From the NCBI GenBank assembly GCA_036320915.1, contig JAXBDG010000008.1, positions 1,736,001 to 1,800,000 of the forward strand: a stretch of DNA of 64,000 nucleotides. The letters run 5' to 3'. The translations under genes were made by a program, and so were the position numbers. Under the pieces are notes generated by a model, which was not told where the DNA came from, did not search any database, and saw only the letters and a list, made by a program, of their open reading frames with translations. Below are positions 22,638 through 33,663 of this stretch, one piece after another. Origin of the DNA: Linnemannia elongata. Taxonomy: Eukaryota > Mortierellomycota > Mortierellomycetes > Mortierellales > Mortierellaceae. How positions within the stretch are numbered: position 1 is the first letter of the stretch; each line of letters starts with the position of its first letter.

Positions 22638-25600
22638 ATGGACCCAACTGTCGAGAACACTACCACCGACGAATACTCTGTGGCAGCGGCAACAGCAACA
22701 GCAACAACACCAACCAGCCCTTCGTCGGTCACACCTAGTCGTACCAACAAAACTAAACGGAACTACAGAACCAAAAACCGTGACACTAGCAGCGACAATG
22801 AACACGAAGCTGACGAGGTCATGAAGGACGACACCCAGACGGAATCAACTCAACCACCACAGCAGCCGGCAGACAGCATCAACAGCAACCTTCCTTATGT
22901 TAAGTCGCAGAACGCACAAAACATAGGTGAGGTCTATCCAGGCCTTGCCAGACTCAGTTTCCTCGACCAGGATTCAGGGGTAGAAGGAGGCGAGACGGAG
23001 CAGGAAGGAGGGCTGGGAGCCGCGAGACCTCGTCGACCCCTTCAGCAGAAACCACTACCATCCAAACAACAACAATCAACGACCAGCGCAGAGGAACGAG
23101 AAGAGCAGACAATCACCTCGGGACCACCAGTGGAGATTCTCGCAGCACCGCCTTCAACCTCCCCTTCGGCCACGTCATCAGGCATCAGCACAGAATCAAG
23201 TCTGGTGGAGATCAAGGACACAGCCCTGGAGAACAAGGGTAGAGGACTCTTCTCGGCAGCCAAGGATGTGTTGAAGGCCGGAACCCTTGTCTTCAGAGAG
23301 ATGGGATATTGTCAGGTTGTTAATGATGCCTCGCTGTCTTCAGTCTGTTCGGCTTGTTTCAAGGATACACGGGAGGAGCAGGGCGAGGACGAGAAGAGTG
23401 CTTCGGTTGGAGGTGTCTCGGCCAGTAACCAACGGAAACTTGTCCGATGTGCTGGTTGTAAAGTCGTCTGGTACTGCAACAAGGTAAATAAAAAGGGCGC
23501 GCTTTTTGTTGCCAAGTTGTTTTCTAATCCAAACGTTAGAGTTGACATCTGATGCGTACATCACCTCTCCAATGGAAATAGACGTGCCAAATCAAGGACT
23601 GGAAGCTCCACCATCAACTGGAGTGTCAGGGAATCCAGCAGTCGATGAAGAATGCGGTGATGAAGGATGTCTGGACGAAGCGCTCGATGGACACCACCAC
23701 CGTCCGTGCTCTTTGCCGATTAGTTCGTCGTCGAGAGCGTGTGAGGACATCAGCCGCTTATAAGGCCGAGCACAAAAAGATGGATACAGCTCAGAAGCAA
23801 GTCAACGAGGTGTATTATTCAGGACTGGATCAGAAGGAAGAGGAGTGGCTTGATGAGCATGGAGCTACGTGGATCGATCAGTACCTCAGGGCACCATCAG
23901 GTAACCAGGACGTTTCTTCAAAAGGCGCCCTGAATGAGTCGTCCCAGTTTACCAAGATCATGGCTGTAGTGATGTCATGCGTTGTTGCGGCGAAGGAGGA
24001 TCGTGCGGCATTCTTGCGAGGGTCCGGAGAGCCTGAAGGGGATGGCGAAGGTGCAAGTGGAACAAAGGGCTTTGAACTTCTCCGGAAACTTTTGTCCTAT
24101 GGCTTTTCGTTGACCAATCTGGAGACCACCACGGTGGTTGGGCTGGCGCTCTATGTCCAGAGCATGCCGTTCATGAACCATTCGTGCCTTCCTAACTGTG
24201 TCTATACTTTCAAGGGGTCGAGGGTCGAGTGCCGAGTGATCCGGAACATTCAGCCAGGAGAGGAGGTAAGTCTCATAATTGCATTGTCACGTATATTTCA
24301 TGTTCTAAATAATTGCTTCAATTGGCACTACCTAACCTAAAATGCCTTTTACTTTTTCCTACTTTCACAGTTGACGATCAGCTACATTGACCAGATTGGC
24401 ACTACTCAGGAGCGCCAAAAGCAGCTCAAAGAACAATACCATTTCACATGCGACTGTCCGCTGTGCCAGTACTTTCCCGCTAACCCACTTCTTCAACCTA
24501 ATCAGGACGCGTTACTGGCCGTTTTCCCCGACCTAAACTTTGCCCCGCTGCTCGATCCAAAACAAGGCTTTGTCTGTCCCAACATTGCTTGCACGACACG
24601 ATCCGACATCGGTCCCATCCTCGCAATGGAATCACAGCTCGCCATCTACAACAAGGTCGAGTGTAAGTGCGAGTCTTGCGGACACATTGCCGAGCTCACA
24701 CAGGAGATTGTCCAAGAGAATCAGGGGGAGGCTGAGAGGATTATCGCTCGGTTTGTCCGGGAGATGAATGGTGCATCGGATCAACAAGTTAAGTCGGACT
24801 CCAGGAACTTTGAACTCGCCAAGATCAAGTTGCCGGAAATGACGGACGAAAAGGCGGCTGAGGAGGCAAGAAAGGCCGCTGCTGCTATGGGCGGCATGAA
24901 TTCTGTGCACGAACCCTCAACAGCAGCGTTACAGTGCTTTGACCAGGCCTACCGGTCGCTGACAGGCGTTGCACCTCTCCAGACAAGGATAAAGCCTCGT
25001 CGGTCAGCAGGATCGCCCATGGACATCAGCGAGGACCCTGTTCACCACAGTGCGCTTCATCGTCTTGTGCGTCAACTAGAGCAGGCAGGATTCGACGAGG
25101 CCGTGAGCCACAAGAACTGGGTGTTTGCTCTCCATCGGTCATTGGGGCTTGAGCGGATACTGAACAACACCTACATCGGCTACCACCCATTGAAGGCTGT
25201 TCAAGGATACTACACGTGCAAGATTGTGAATCTGTTGGCCAATCTGCTGCTGGAGGAATCAACGATTGAGATCGAGGAGAGCGACCATGAGCAAGATAGT
25301 GACGAGGACGAGGAGATGGCAGGCAACAGTGATGACGAGCGGGATCTCAAGGCTTTGCGGGATGCTATGGGCGGCGGCGCCAGCAAAGGTTCGAAGGGAC
25401 ACGGCACTGGGTCGATGCAAGAGCAACTTTTGAAGCGGAAACAAAAAGGATCAGCAAACCCAGAGGATGATACCAAGGGCAAGACGGCGGCAAAGAGTAC
25501 TCCAATCAAGCGGATACAAACAGAATCGTCCCGACAGTTACTGATGTACCTCAAGTCGCTTATCCCCAAGATCGAGGACCCGGAGTTGTTGCAGCAGTTT

Positions 25601-25714
25601 AGGGTGTGCTGGGGTAAGGATGGCAAGCTGGCGAACCGGTACCGCTACCAGGTGGATTCGCTCAAGCAAGCGCTCTACTATGCTGAGCTGCCCTTCCAAG
25701 AGACAAAGCCTTGA
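22638..25714 (+). CDS. Large SMYD-type MYND/SET-domain protein (putative lysine methyltransferase)
   Basis: Exons 22638-23483, 23582-24265 and 24371-25714 give 957 residues. After about 185 disordered residues the split SET domain starts (IKDTALENKGRGLFSAAKD). A MYND zinc finger at about 235-295 is spread over CSACFKDT, RCAGCKVVWYCNK and TCQIKDWKLHHQLEC. The core SET motif is MPFMNHSCLPNCVYTF near residue 477, with NHSCxPN, then LTISYIDQIGTTQERQ and a cysteine-rich post-SET (FTCDCPLC) near 535. The C-terminal 400 residues include an acidic insert (DHEQDSDEDEEM). SMYD proteins methylate histones or cytoplasmic substrates; the target here is unknown. It is about twice the usual length of 430-490 residues, with extra linkers between MYND and SET and in the tail. 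Its 3' end is bordered by a retrotransposon fragment of opposite orientation. Confidence 0.9.
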
Positions 25715-25766
25715 AAACACAACAAACAATAAACAATAGATTGGTCTTGTTTACGTTGGTGCTTGC

Positions 25767-25772
<6 letters not shown>

Positions 25773-25800
<28 letters not shown>

Positions 25801-26879
25801 ATTCAGTACGATTTTATTGTGGCTTAAAAAGCCTTTAGAAAGTTATTCTGCGCTATGGTTTTCTGGATTTCTTGTAGAATGGTGTGGATGATATCACTGC
25901 TTGATTGTGTGTGTTGGTGTAAAAAGAGAACAGTGTTAGCTGTTGAGATTCCAATAAGGCAACAGGCTAGTAGTTGTGGGATAGTGATGTTGAATTGGGG
26001 TTTGATATCAAAGGATGGTGGTTGGAATGACAAGACCTTGTGAAGATCATCATCCGACCATACTGTTTTGGAGGTGTGTTGCTTAAGGATTGTTTGCCAC
26101 GCAATGTACTTGGGGGTGCACTGAAAGGTGTGATGTGCCTTGTCCTCGTGTCGCTCTCGACAACCGGCCATGCTGCAGTGAGGTTCCTGCTTCCAGATCT
26201 TGTGACGTAGAGTTCCACAGGGGAGCCAATCCCTTTTAAACCTCCACCACATGGTCCTAGCCCGGTGTGGTATCTTGGCTCTCCAGAATCGGCGCCATTG
26301 TTTTAAGGAACCCGCCTCCGGATGGGTTGATGAGTTTGGATCTGGCGGTGTGTCCTGTCTCAGAAAGGTTCGAAGATGTTTAGTTGTAGCCAATTCGAGA
26401 GTAATGGGATTCTTGGTGTTTGGTAGCAAAACTGAGGAGAGGATGCGTTGTGCCAGGGTGTCCTCCTGTGTGAGCTTGGGGGGGTTCGAGAGTGCTTGTT
26501 GCATGTTGTGACGCATCAACCGACGTTCCTGATAGGCTTGGATTCCTAGCTCCACTTGGATAAGGCGGAGCTTAGGGGTTAGGTTCGTTCGTCTGACAAG
26601 TCGGAGGAGCCCATTGTCGTTTGTGGAGAACTGGAAAAGGTCTTCCACTCGGAGTCTGAGGGCCTTGATGGTGGTGTCCGTCGTCTCAAACCACCATTCG
26701 ATCGGTGAGGAGGCGAGAGTTATGCTTATTGCCTTTATGGTGGCGAGATTTCTTTTGTGAGCCCTTAATGATATCAAATTTTCATGTAAAGAGTCCACCG
26801 AAACGTAATTTGGACCAACACCCGTTTTCCCTTTACCAAAGTGATTCCAACAGACATTCATTCCCCTCCACTCTCTCAA
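25773..26879 (-). mobile_element. 3' end of a 5'-truncated non-LTR (LINE-type) retrotransposon with poly(A) tail
   Basis: On the minus strand an open frame runs from 26879 to 25824 (351 codons). It ends with the C-terminal part of a LINE ORF2: KIPHRARTMWWRFKRDWLP, then a zinc-knuckle-like CSMAGC...H...HTFQC pattern and IAWQTIL, which is the zf-RVT arrangement downstream of reverse transcriptase. The stop is followed by a short 3' UTR with AATAAAA and then by 28 A residues (28 T at 25773-25800 on the plus strand). No reverse transcriptase or endonuclease domain is present, so the copy is 5'-truncated, as is usual for such insertions. The frame is still open and the poly(A) tail unbroken, suggesting a recent insertion. 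The exact 5' junction and target-site duplication were not found. It lies between the MYND-SET stop and the PP4R3 leader. Confidence 0.85.
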
Positions 26880-27393
26880 CCATCACCTAACTCATTGTAA
26901 CGACACCTCCACACGAGAAGAACACAGACAACCCTCTCATAGGAAAAAAAAAAACACAATCACAGAAATAACAACACAACCATAAACAGCTCGACGCCAT
27001 CACAACAAGGTATGTGCCAAACGATCAACTCCCCTTCTTGTCAGGCAATGAACAAACGACAGTGGCAAGGCTACGTTTGGGCAGCTAATCGCGGTTTCCC
27101 ATGCAACACACAGGACTTACCGTGCGGAACAACATAACAAACACAACATTTAAGTGGAAGCAGTGGAAAGGCTGCCATAGACAGCGATTGCACCAGGGGA
27201 CTTAGCTGGGGAATCAGGAATCAGCGAAATACCACCATGCCACGAAACGCACGCGACCAGAAAAGCGACCTCTCAGGAGACGAATGCAGGACCAGTTGAG
27301 CACCAAGGGATAACAAACTTACACCACCACTTTCATAACAATCAGTTTTCTCTTGTATTACTCACAATAATAGCATTGAGCACTGAGGACAAC
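26880..27393 (+). other. Leader/upstream region of the PP4R3 gene
   Basis: About 510 bases from the retrotransposon to the PP4R3 start. It contains an A-run, a possible untranslated exon ending ACAAGGTATGT near 27008, and no sequence that I can match to the missing EVH1 domain. The PP4R3 frame is open upstream to about 27180 but without an in-frame ATG. Confidence 0.5.
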
Positions 27394-30300
27394 ATGACGA
27401 CCTACAGTGCTCCCTACAACAAAAACTGCAACGCCATGGCCATGACCCTGCATGAGTCTGAAGGTACCTTTAACAGCAGTCACTTTCTGGGCGCAGTGCT
27501 TGACAACAAACATGGCTCACAAAACTAACAGCCTTCACTTTTTCTCTTCTCAGCCATGATAGAGCAAGTCCCTGTTCAGCCTAATAGCCCTGCCGAGGCC
27601 ACGATGAACCTCCAGCAGCAGTCTGCCACGCCAGTGGCCATCGACCACGACTCCACAACCGACGACGATGAGACGCTTACAGACGACTTGATTCTGCCCA
27701 ATCCCACCACGGCCAACCTCATGCTTATCAAGGATTTCCTCGAGGTGATGGAAACGGCTCACAGAGAGACCCAGCAGGAATTGCACCAGTACATCGTCGA
27801 CGAGGTATGCTCTAACCTACCTGTTCATATCAACTACATGCTTTTTGAACTCTCATAGTTAATAGGCAAACTAACATTTGCTTGTTACCGCCTTTTTGTT
27901 TTCGTTTGTAGAAGTACATCAAGAAGCTCGTCGCCTTGTTGGAAATCTGTGAGGGGAATTCGGAGAAGCCGTCGTGCTTGCAAACTCTCCGCCTCGTCCT
28001 CCTGCATTTGAGTAAGTCTTCTGAAAAAAAATCTTATCTTGTTGCCTGTCATTCTGAGGAATGCTCAAAAACCGGAAGCAACAGACTAACCGATCGTTGT
28101 ATCGTTTCTTTATTTTCTTGCGTTCTAGTGAACCGAAACGACTCGAACATCATCCAAGAAATCTTGAAAACCAGCAACTTTATCGGTTGCCTTGGTATCA
28201 TGGAGTGTTAGTGAACAGTTTGTGTGTATTTTGCAACGATTACTCTTGCCCATGAACAAGTTCTGGTGTTATCGGACCTCAAACTCATATCAATAGTTTA
28301 TTTTTTTTCTGGCAATTAGACGATGCGGATCTTAAGGAGGGAAAGGCTCAGTACCGACAGATGTTTTCTGGAGTGGGCAAGTTCAAGGAGGTCGTTCCAA
28401 TCGACGATCCATACACTATGAAGCTCATCAACCAGGTGATTCGTCTCCAGTTCCTGAAAGACAAGGTCTTGGTTGACACCCAGGAAGTGGACGCGATTTC
28501 GGTGGTGACTCTCATGATCAAGGCCAAGACCCTTGAGCTCGTCCAAGACATTGTCTATGACCGCCAGCTGATGAAGGACCTTTTCGACATCTTGAAGAAC
28601 CCATCGGAGCCAAAGCATCGCCGAAATGACGTTGTGTTGTTTGTGCACCAGCTTTGCACTTTGGCCAAGAAGGCAACTATTAACGTCTACAGGTAACAAC
28701 ATGTTTCTACAATATGTGTGATCGTAGGGTCACCCTATGTTCTCGACAGGAGACCTAACCCCTCTCTTTATATCTTCCTCCAATCAACACGATACTCTTC
28801 ACAGGAAACTCTGCCCTGCTGGTCTCTTCGAACTGCTCGAGTTTGCCTTTATATCCGATGACACCCTGGTCAAGCAGGCAGGTGTCGACATTATACATAT
28901 GGCCTTGGAGACCAGCTCACGAAAGATCCGCATCCAAATCATCGAGCAGAACTCCCACAAAGACTCCAAAATGTTCCTGGACGCCATTTTGAACCAAGTC
29001 ATCGCAGAGCCCAATGTCGACTTCATTTCCCAGTTTGCCCATGTCGTTCAAACCTTGCTGGATGTCAATCCCGAGGCAATAGAAGAGAGCAACTCGACCT
29101 CTGCTTTGCAGGGAAGCGGACCAGCCGACGATGACTCGAACCGCCCTGATCCCAGCGTGGAGGCATTCTTGGACCTGTTTTACACGCAGTACCTCAGCAT
29201 TTTGGTCAAACCTCTGCTGGGACTCACGAGAAGTAAGTATTTGACCTGAATCGTCACAGTGTTGACCTTAAAAAAAGGAGTTGATGTCACTTTCTTTCTA
29301 GAGTGCTGACCAACACCTTAACTGCGTTTGGCTATTATTTCTACTAGGTTCGACTTCTTTGGATCAACGTACATCCGCTCGATGCGAAGAAGTTTGCAAG
29401 CTCATGACATTCCTCGTTCAGCAACATCCCTCACAGCTCAAGGTCTTCCCTACCTTTAGCCGCCTTTCAGAGAAGATCACCCTCCTCTTCAAGAACGATG
29501 CCAAGCAATTGCGTTTTGGTAAGTCCATTGTCTCCATACTTCTTCGGCCACTGATTCTTAATAGGTACAGCTCTCATTAGATATGGCGATTGACAATAAC
29601 TTTTTGTTTTTGAACCATTCAATTTTTAGAGGCGTTGAAATTCTTCAGGGCCTGCATGGAACTTAACGACGACTACTTCAGCCGCATGCTGATCAGGATC
29701 AAAGTGATCCACAGTGTCATTGGCCTTCTCCAGGACACCAAGGGCAACAGAAGCGCCATGAACTCAGCCTGCCTGGCATTTTTTGATCGTATTCGAAAGG
29801 TAACTTTTGTGGCGTGTTTTTGCATTCCTGGAATGACATGCCTCGCGGCTGATTGTTTAGAACTATTGACATTGGCTGCCAGCATGCTCTCTGAAAACCT
29901 AATTTTGTTTGAACTGTATAGAACAATATCAAGTTACTGGTCTCGCAGTGCGCCACTATCCACAAGGAGGCTCTGGAAGGCTTCAAATATACCCCTATCT
30001 TCAAACAGCTTTTGGCCTTGCATACCGTCAAAGGCGGCAGCACAGCAGGCCCACCTTCTCAGGCCACGACTGATTCAGCTTTTCCGAGCATCCTCCCTCA
30101 CTACGCTCGCCCTTTCTTCAAGAATGCCAACAAGGTCGAAGGCAGCGAAACCGATGGATATTCCTCCGCACCTCTCAGAGAATATGAGAACGGAGTTGAG
30201 TCGGTCGACGGGCTTATGTCAGAGCTTTTTGGCGAAGACGATGACGACATGGTTTCCGCAGGACACCGTGTCCCCCAGCCGAACCAGCTGCGCCGTAAAT

Positions 30301-30590
30301 TCCGAGAAATTGATTTCGAGGAGACTGAGGACTGTGATGCCACTGCTGCCAAAGACAGCTCGTCTTCTAAGCGCACAAGGCTAGATCTAGATCTGACTAC
30401 CTCGTTGCCACCAGCCAGTCCAGCTCCCGTAGTGTCCACGATTGAGACCAAGGAGAGAAAGCCCAAGCGTAAAAGGAACGATGAGACCGAGGAGGATCTC
30501 AAAGACGGAGCAGCTCGAGTTCAATCCCGTGCCAAACTGGATTCTGATGTCCCAGGAATCACTGCGGCCAATACCGCCATCACCGCCTAA
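27394..30590 (+). CDS. PSY2: Protein phosphatase 4 regulatory subunit 3 (SMEK/Psy2 type), lacking most of the EVH1 domain
   Basis: Exons 27394-27463, 27554-27804, 27912-28011, 28129-28206, 28320-28692, 28805-29232, 29348-29518, 29630-29799 and 29922-30590 give 769 residues. The body is the SMEK armadillo-like domain: DEKYIKKLVALLEICE, IGCLGIMEYDADL, KFKEVVPIDDPYTMKLINQV, RRNDVVLFVHQLC. The acidic/basic tail has probable nuclear signals (KPKRKRND). Family members begin with an EVH1/PH-like domain of about 100 residues that recognises FxxP-type motifs. Here only a stretch resembling its last strand and helix remains (NAMAMTLHESEAMIEQ). PP4R3 directs the PP4 phosphatase to DNA-repair and signalling substrates; this copy should be altered in targeting. 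An undetected distant first exon is blocked by the retrotransposon and the neighbouring gene. Confidence 0.88.
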
Positions 30591-31866
30591 GGCGAGCACA
30601 AGGACATCTACATCAACAACAATACTATATCAGCATCAACATAACAACAGCATATTCAGCAATCTCAGCAACAACATTACTGCTCTTGCCGAGATTACCG
30701 ACAACATCTCGAACAACTCTACTACCTCAGCTTGAATCTTTCGACACAGCACAGTCTGCCCCAGGTTCTCTCACCTTTTCCTCTTTGTATTTTTTTCGTT
30801 AAGTATTTCTTGGGCCTTTGCTTATTGCTTTCTTTTCTCATAGCAACTTCTGTACATCATTTCAGCACCTTTACATTGCATTCCATCTCACAATCCACAT
30901 GTAGATTAGCCCTCACATCTAGCTTCATTTGCTCACCTTATCCCGACCACTTGGTCCTCTTGTATATTCTCAAAAATATTAAAAGCAGCACAGGAATGTG
31001 CACAAATGCAATCTTAGGTCGGAAAGTGAAATCTTAGACTCGGTCAACATGTTTGGTAGGCCGCCAGGTCGTGTTTGACAACGTAGGGTGTAGCTATTTT
31101 ATTGCTGGATCTACACCGAAAGATTGTTAAAGCGAGTTAGCGGTCTTGCTTTCTCGGTCTTGATTCTCGTATGCTGAGAGAGCAGTGGAGTGGTGTCTGT
31201 GCGTTGAGCGCAAACGCGTGAGGGCGAACCCCCCTCCCTTTTGAAATCGCCTTTGCTGTGCACCTATGACGACTGCAGCAAAGCCAGATCGAGCGAGCTG
31301 GAAAACGTTGTGTATGTGTGGATTTTGTCACTTCTCTGGACATGCGCAGAAAAACACATGTCCTTGGTCAAGGTTGATGTTGGTAGCAGAGAGAAAGTCA
31401 AGTTGATAGACGTCCTCTAAAATGCAAAGAATGAGCTCTCTACGCCCTCTAACTTGCTATCAGCGCGCGGCGTCTGCAACGACACATAGAAACTCTCGCC
31501 AGAACACTTTCTTTCCCATCCTGGTGAGTTGGAATATGCATAAATGATGCATTGCTTATCGACGATGTGATAAATGTGAGTCTGTTGATCTGACTTATGA
31601 AGGGTAATAGCCTTAACCAGGTATCTTTTGGGCCATTGGAATATGAAAGCCATCAAGTAGTATGACATGCATACACATCAGGACATATGACTACTATCAA
31701 ACTCATCTATCATTGACGCGTATTTGTTCCTCTCTTCACTATATGGCATTACTGTATCAAGCGCCGACAAACTCCATGCAGCACCCACTCGATCCAAAAT
31801 AAAAGTGCATCCTCTTCACTTCAATTCCTGATACATCAACAACAAATTTATCGTTGCTTTTCAACC
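30591..31866. other. Intergenic region downstream of PP4R3
   Basis: Short frames only, none with family features. A TATA-like sequence (CTATATGGC) occurs near 31740, and an AAATAAAAG about 65 bases before the next possible start. Confidence 0.5.
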
Positions 31867-32457
31867 ATGGATGCACTCGAATTCATTTTCAGATATGTCG
31901 CATCCGCCAAGGTCTCCTCTACTCAGTTATTCATCCTTTCTGTCCTCCTCTCTCAATTAACTCCAGGATCAGAAGCAGGAACAAGGACAACGTCTGGAGT
32001 GGAGATCGTCAAAGGAACTCAAACAATCACGATGCCCTGGATGCCCTTGCCGACGTGTGCGCTCAATCCGAACCCGTTGCAAAACCAAATGAGTCAATGC
32101 CCTGCCCCTGCCTCACAGTCGTCGGCGACTCCGGTCTATACCTCGCAGTTCCCGGTCCAATCTCTTGCTTACCATCGGTCGAGTTCTCCTTCGCAACAGT
32201 TGGATACCTCTGATACCTGTAAGGTCAAGCCATCGTTTTCGCCTCTTGATTATCTGAGTCCTGATCAGTGTCTGTTGTCCCCCTTGTCGTTGTCCTCGGC
32301 AGTACTGCATCTCCGCGACCAGCTTCGTTCGATTTTTTCGACCAGACCATCAACATCGTCGTCGTCGTCGGAGTTGTTGTTCTGCGCGATGTTGTCGGAT
32401 CCGGAAGATGATGTGAGCAACGACAGTGAGAGGGGTGGGAGTTTCGTGCGACAGTAG
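31867..32457 (+). CDS. Possible small Ser/Pro-rich protein (doubtful)
   Basis: A 196-codon frame begins at a well-placed ATG (CAACCATGG) and has no introns. The first 35 residues are fairly hydrophobic (STQLFILSVLLSQL), the rest is Ser/Pro/Thr-rich, and the end is acidic with a Ser run. No family was recognised. A second plus-strand frame overlaps it for 350 bases with equally plausible composition, and the codons show no clear bias, so the frame, or the gene itself, may be wrong. Confidence 0.3.
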   Translation: MDALEFIFRYVASAKVSSTQLFILSVLLSQLTPGSEAGTRTTSGVEIVKGTQTITMPWMPLPTCALNPNPLQNQMSQCPAPASQSSATPVYTSQFPVQSLAYHRSSSPSQQLDTSDTCKVKPSFSPLDYLSPDQCLLSPLSLSSAVLHLRDQLRSIFSTRPSTSSSSSELLFCAMLSDPEDDVSNDSERGGSFVRQ

Positions 32458-33663
32458 GGTTTGGTCGAGGATGGAAGGATTTCTGAGAGTTCTAGTATTG
32501 GATCTTGCAAGAATGGTGGCTGGTAGTGGTGGCATTTTGGAGATGGTCAAAGTGGTTAAGGAGGAAGAGATCGAGATGGAGGAGGAATACGAGGAGGAGG
32601 AGGAGGAGGCGAGAAGGATGTGGATGGTGCTATTCTTTTTGGCGCTGCTGGTGATCGTTTGGAGTGAATCGGATGAAGTACATCTTAACCAGTAAATAAA
32701 GCGTTATTTACGCGAAAAAGAGAGACGCCGGGGGTGAATGGGTATGCGGTTAGGACGAAGGGGGACGATGAATAAGATTCAAAAGATGAACGGAGAGAGA
32801 AAAAAAAATGCCGCTGACGAAGAAAGGAACAGGGAAATGAGTGTGCCTGTGCGGGCTTTTTTCCGCATTAGGACACGAAGAAAGAGAAAAGGAGGGTGAG
32901 AAAAGAAGGATGGAAAAATGGAGGATGGTTGTCCCGATTTGAACTTTTCGAGGTCAATTGGTCCAGACCTAGTTGCTCTAGAAGACCTTTATGCAAGTAT
33001 AGTAGTTGGCTAGGTTGTCGGCGGTTGAACGGTTGTTTGGAGAAAGAGGTATTACATAGGAGTCAAACGGAGTAGAAAGAGTAAGGGCGTCAGTTGATGA
33101 GTTTCGAGGGTAAACTTGATGCAAAGATGGACTCGAGGCGATGGTAGTTTTTTTTTTATGTCGCTATCAGATGGCTATTTATCTGATTGCTGGCGAAAGA
33201 ATGGAGCAATTAGAAGTCGTTTTTGTATTTGTATGATTGCTGTTAAAGGAGTTATCTGATGAAGACACTAACAAGACTAAGGGCGGATAAACCTCCATCT
33301 GATAATTGTGCAGGAGCGAGAGATCGAGCTGTTGTCTCTGAAGATATCTCCCGTTGATAGGGGGGAAGGGTAGGGGAGGGGAGGTGTCGAAGTTTTACTC
33401 GCTTTGTTTTCTTCCGCCCTCTCTTCGTCTTTCTCTTTTCTCGTTCTCACACACCGAAGCCATAAAGAAACCTTGTCAACTGCCCATCAGATAAAAACGC
33501 GCTGGTCCTCCTTGGTTTTCTCATTTCTTTTTCTTCTTTTTCTTCACCCGCGGCCAGATCTTGTTTTCCTTCCTTGCTCTCTCATCCCTCGACTCCATTT
33601 TTTTTATTTCACGCTTCTTTTCTGCTACACATACTGCATTTCTGCATTACAAATCAAAGTGCA
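32458..33663. other. Upstream region of the multicopper oxidase gene
   Basis: 1.2 kb. It starts with a GAG-rich stretch (32560-32620) that yields Glu-rich frames, then GA-rich DNA. The last 260 bases turn pyrimidine-rich on the plus strand, consistent with the leader of the next gene. No supported gene. Confidence 0.55.

Noticed and set aside
25741..26950. Target-site duplication of the retrotransposon
   Set aside because: No direct repeat matching the sequence next to the poly(T) run was found near the presumed 5' end, so none is claimed.
32426..32695. Small Glu-rich protein with a hydrophobic end
   Set aside because: The acidic run comes from a GAG repeat, it overlaps another weak frame and has no start or promoter support.
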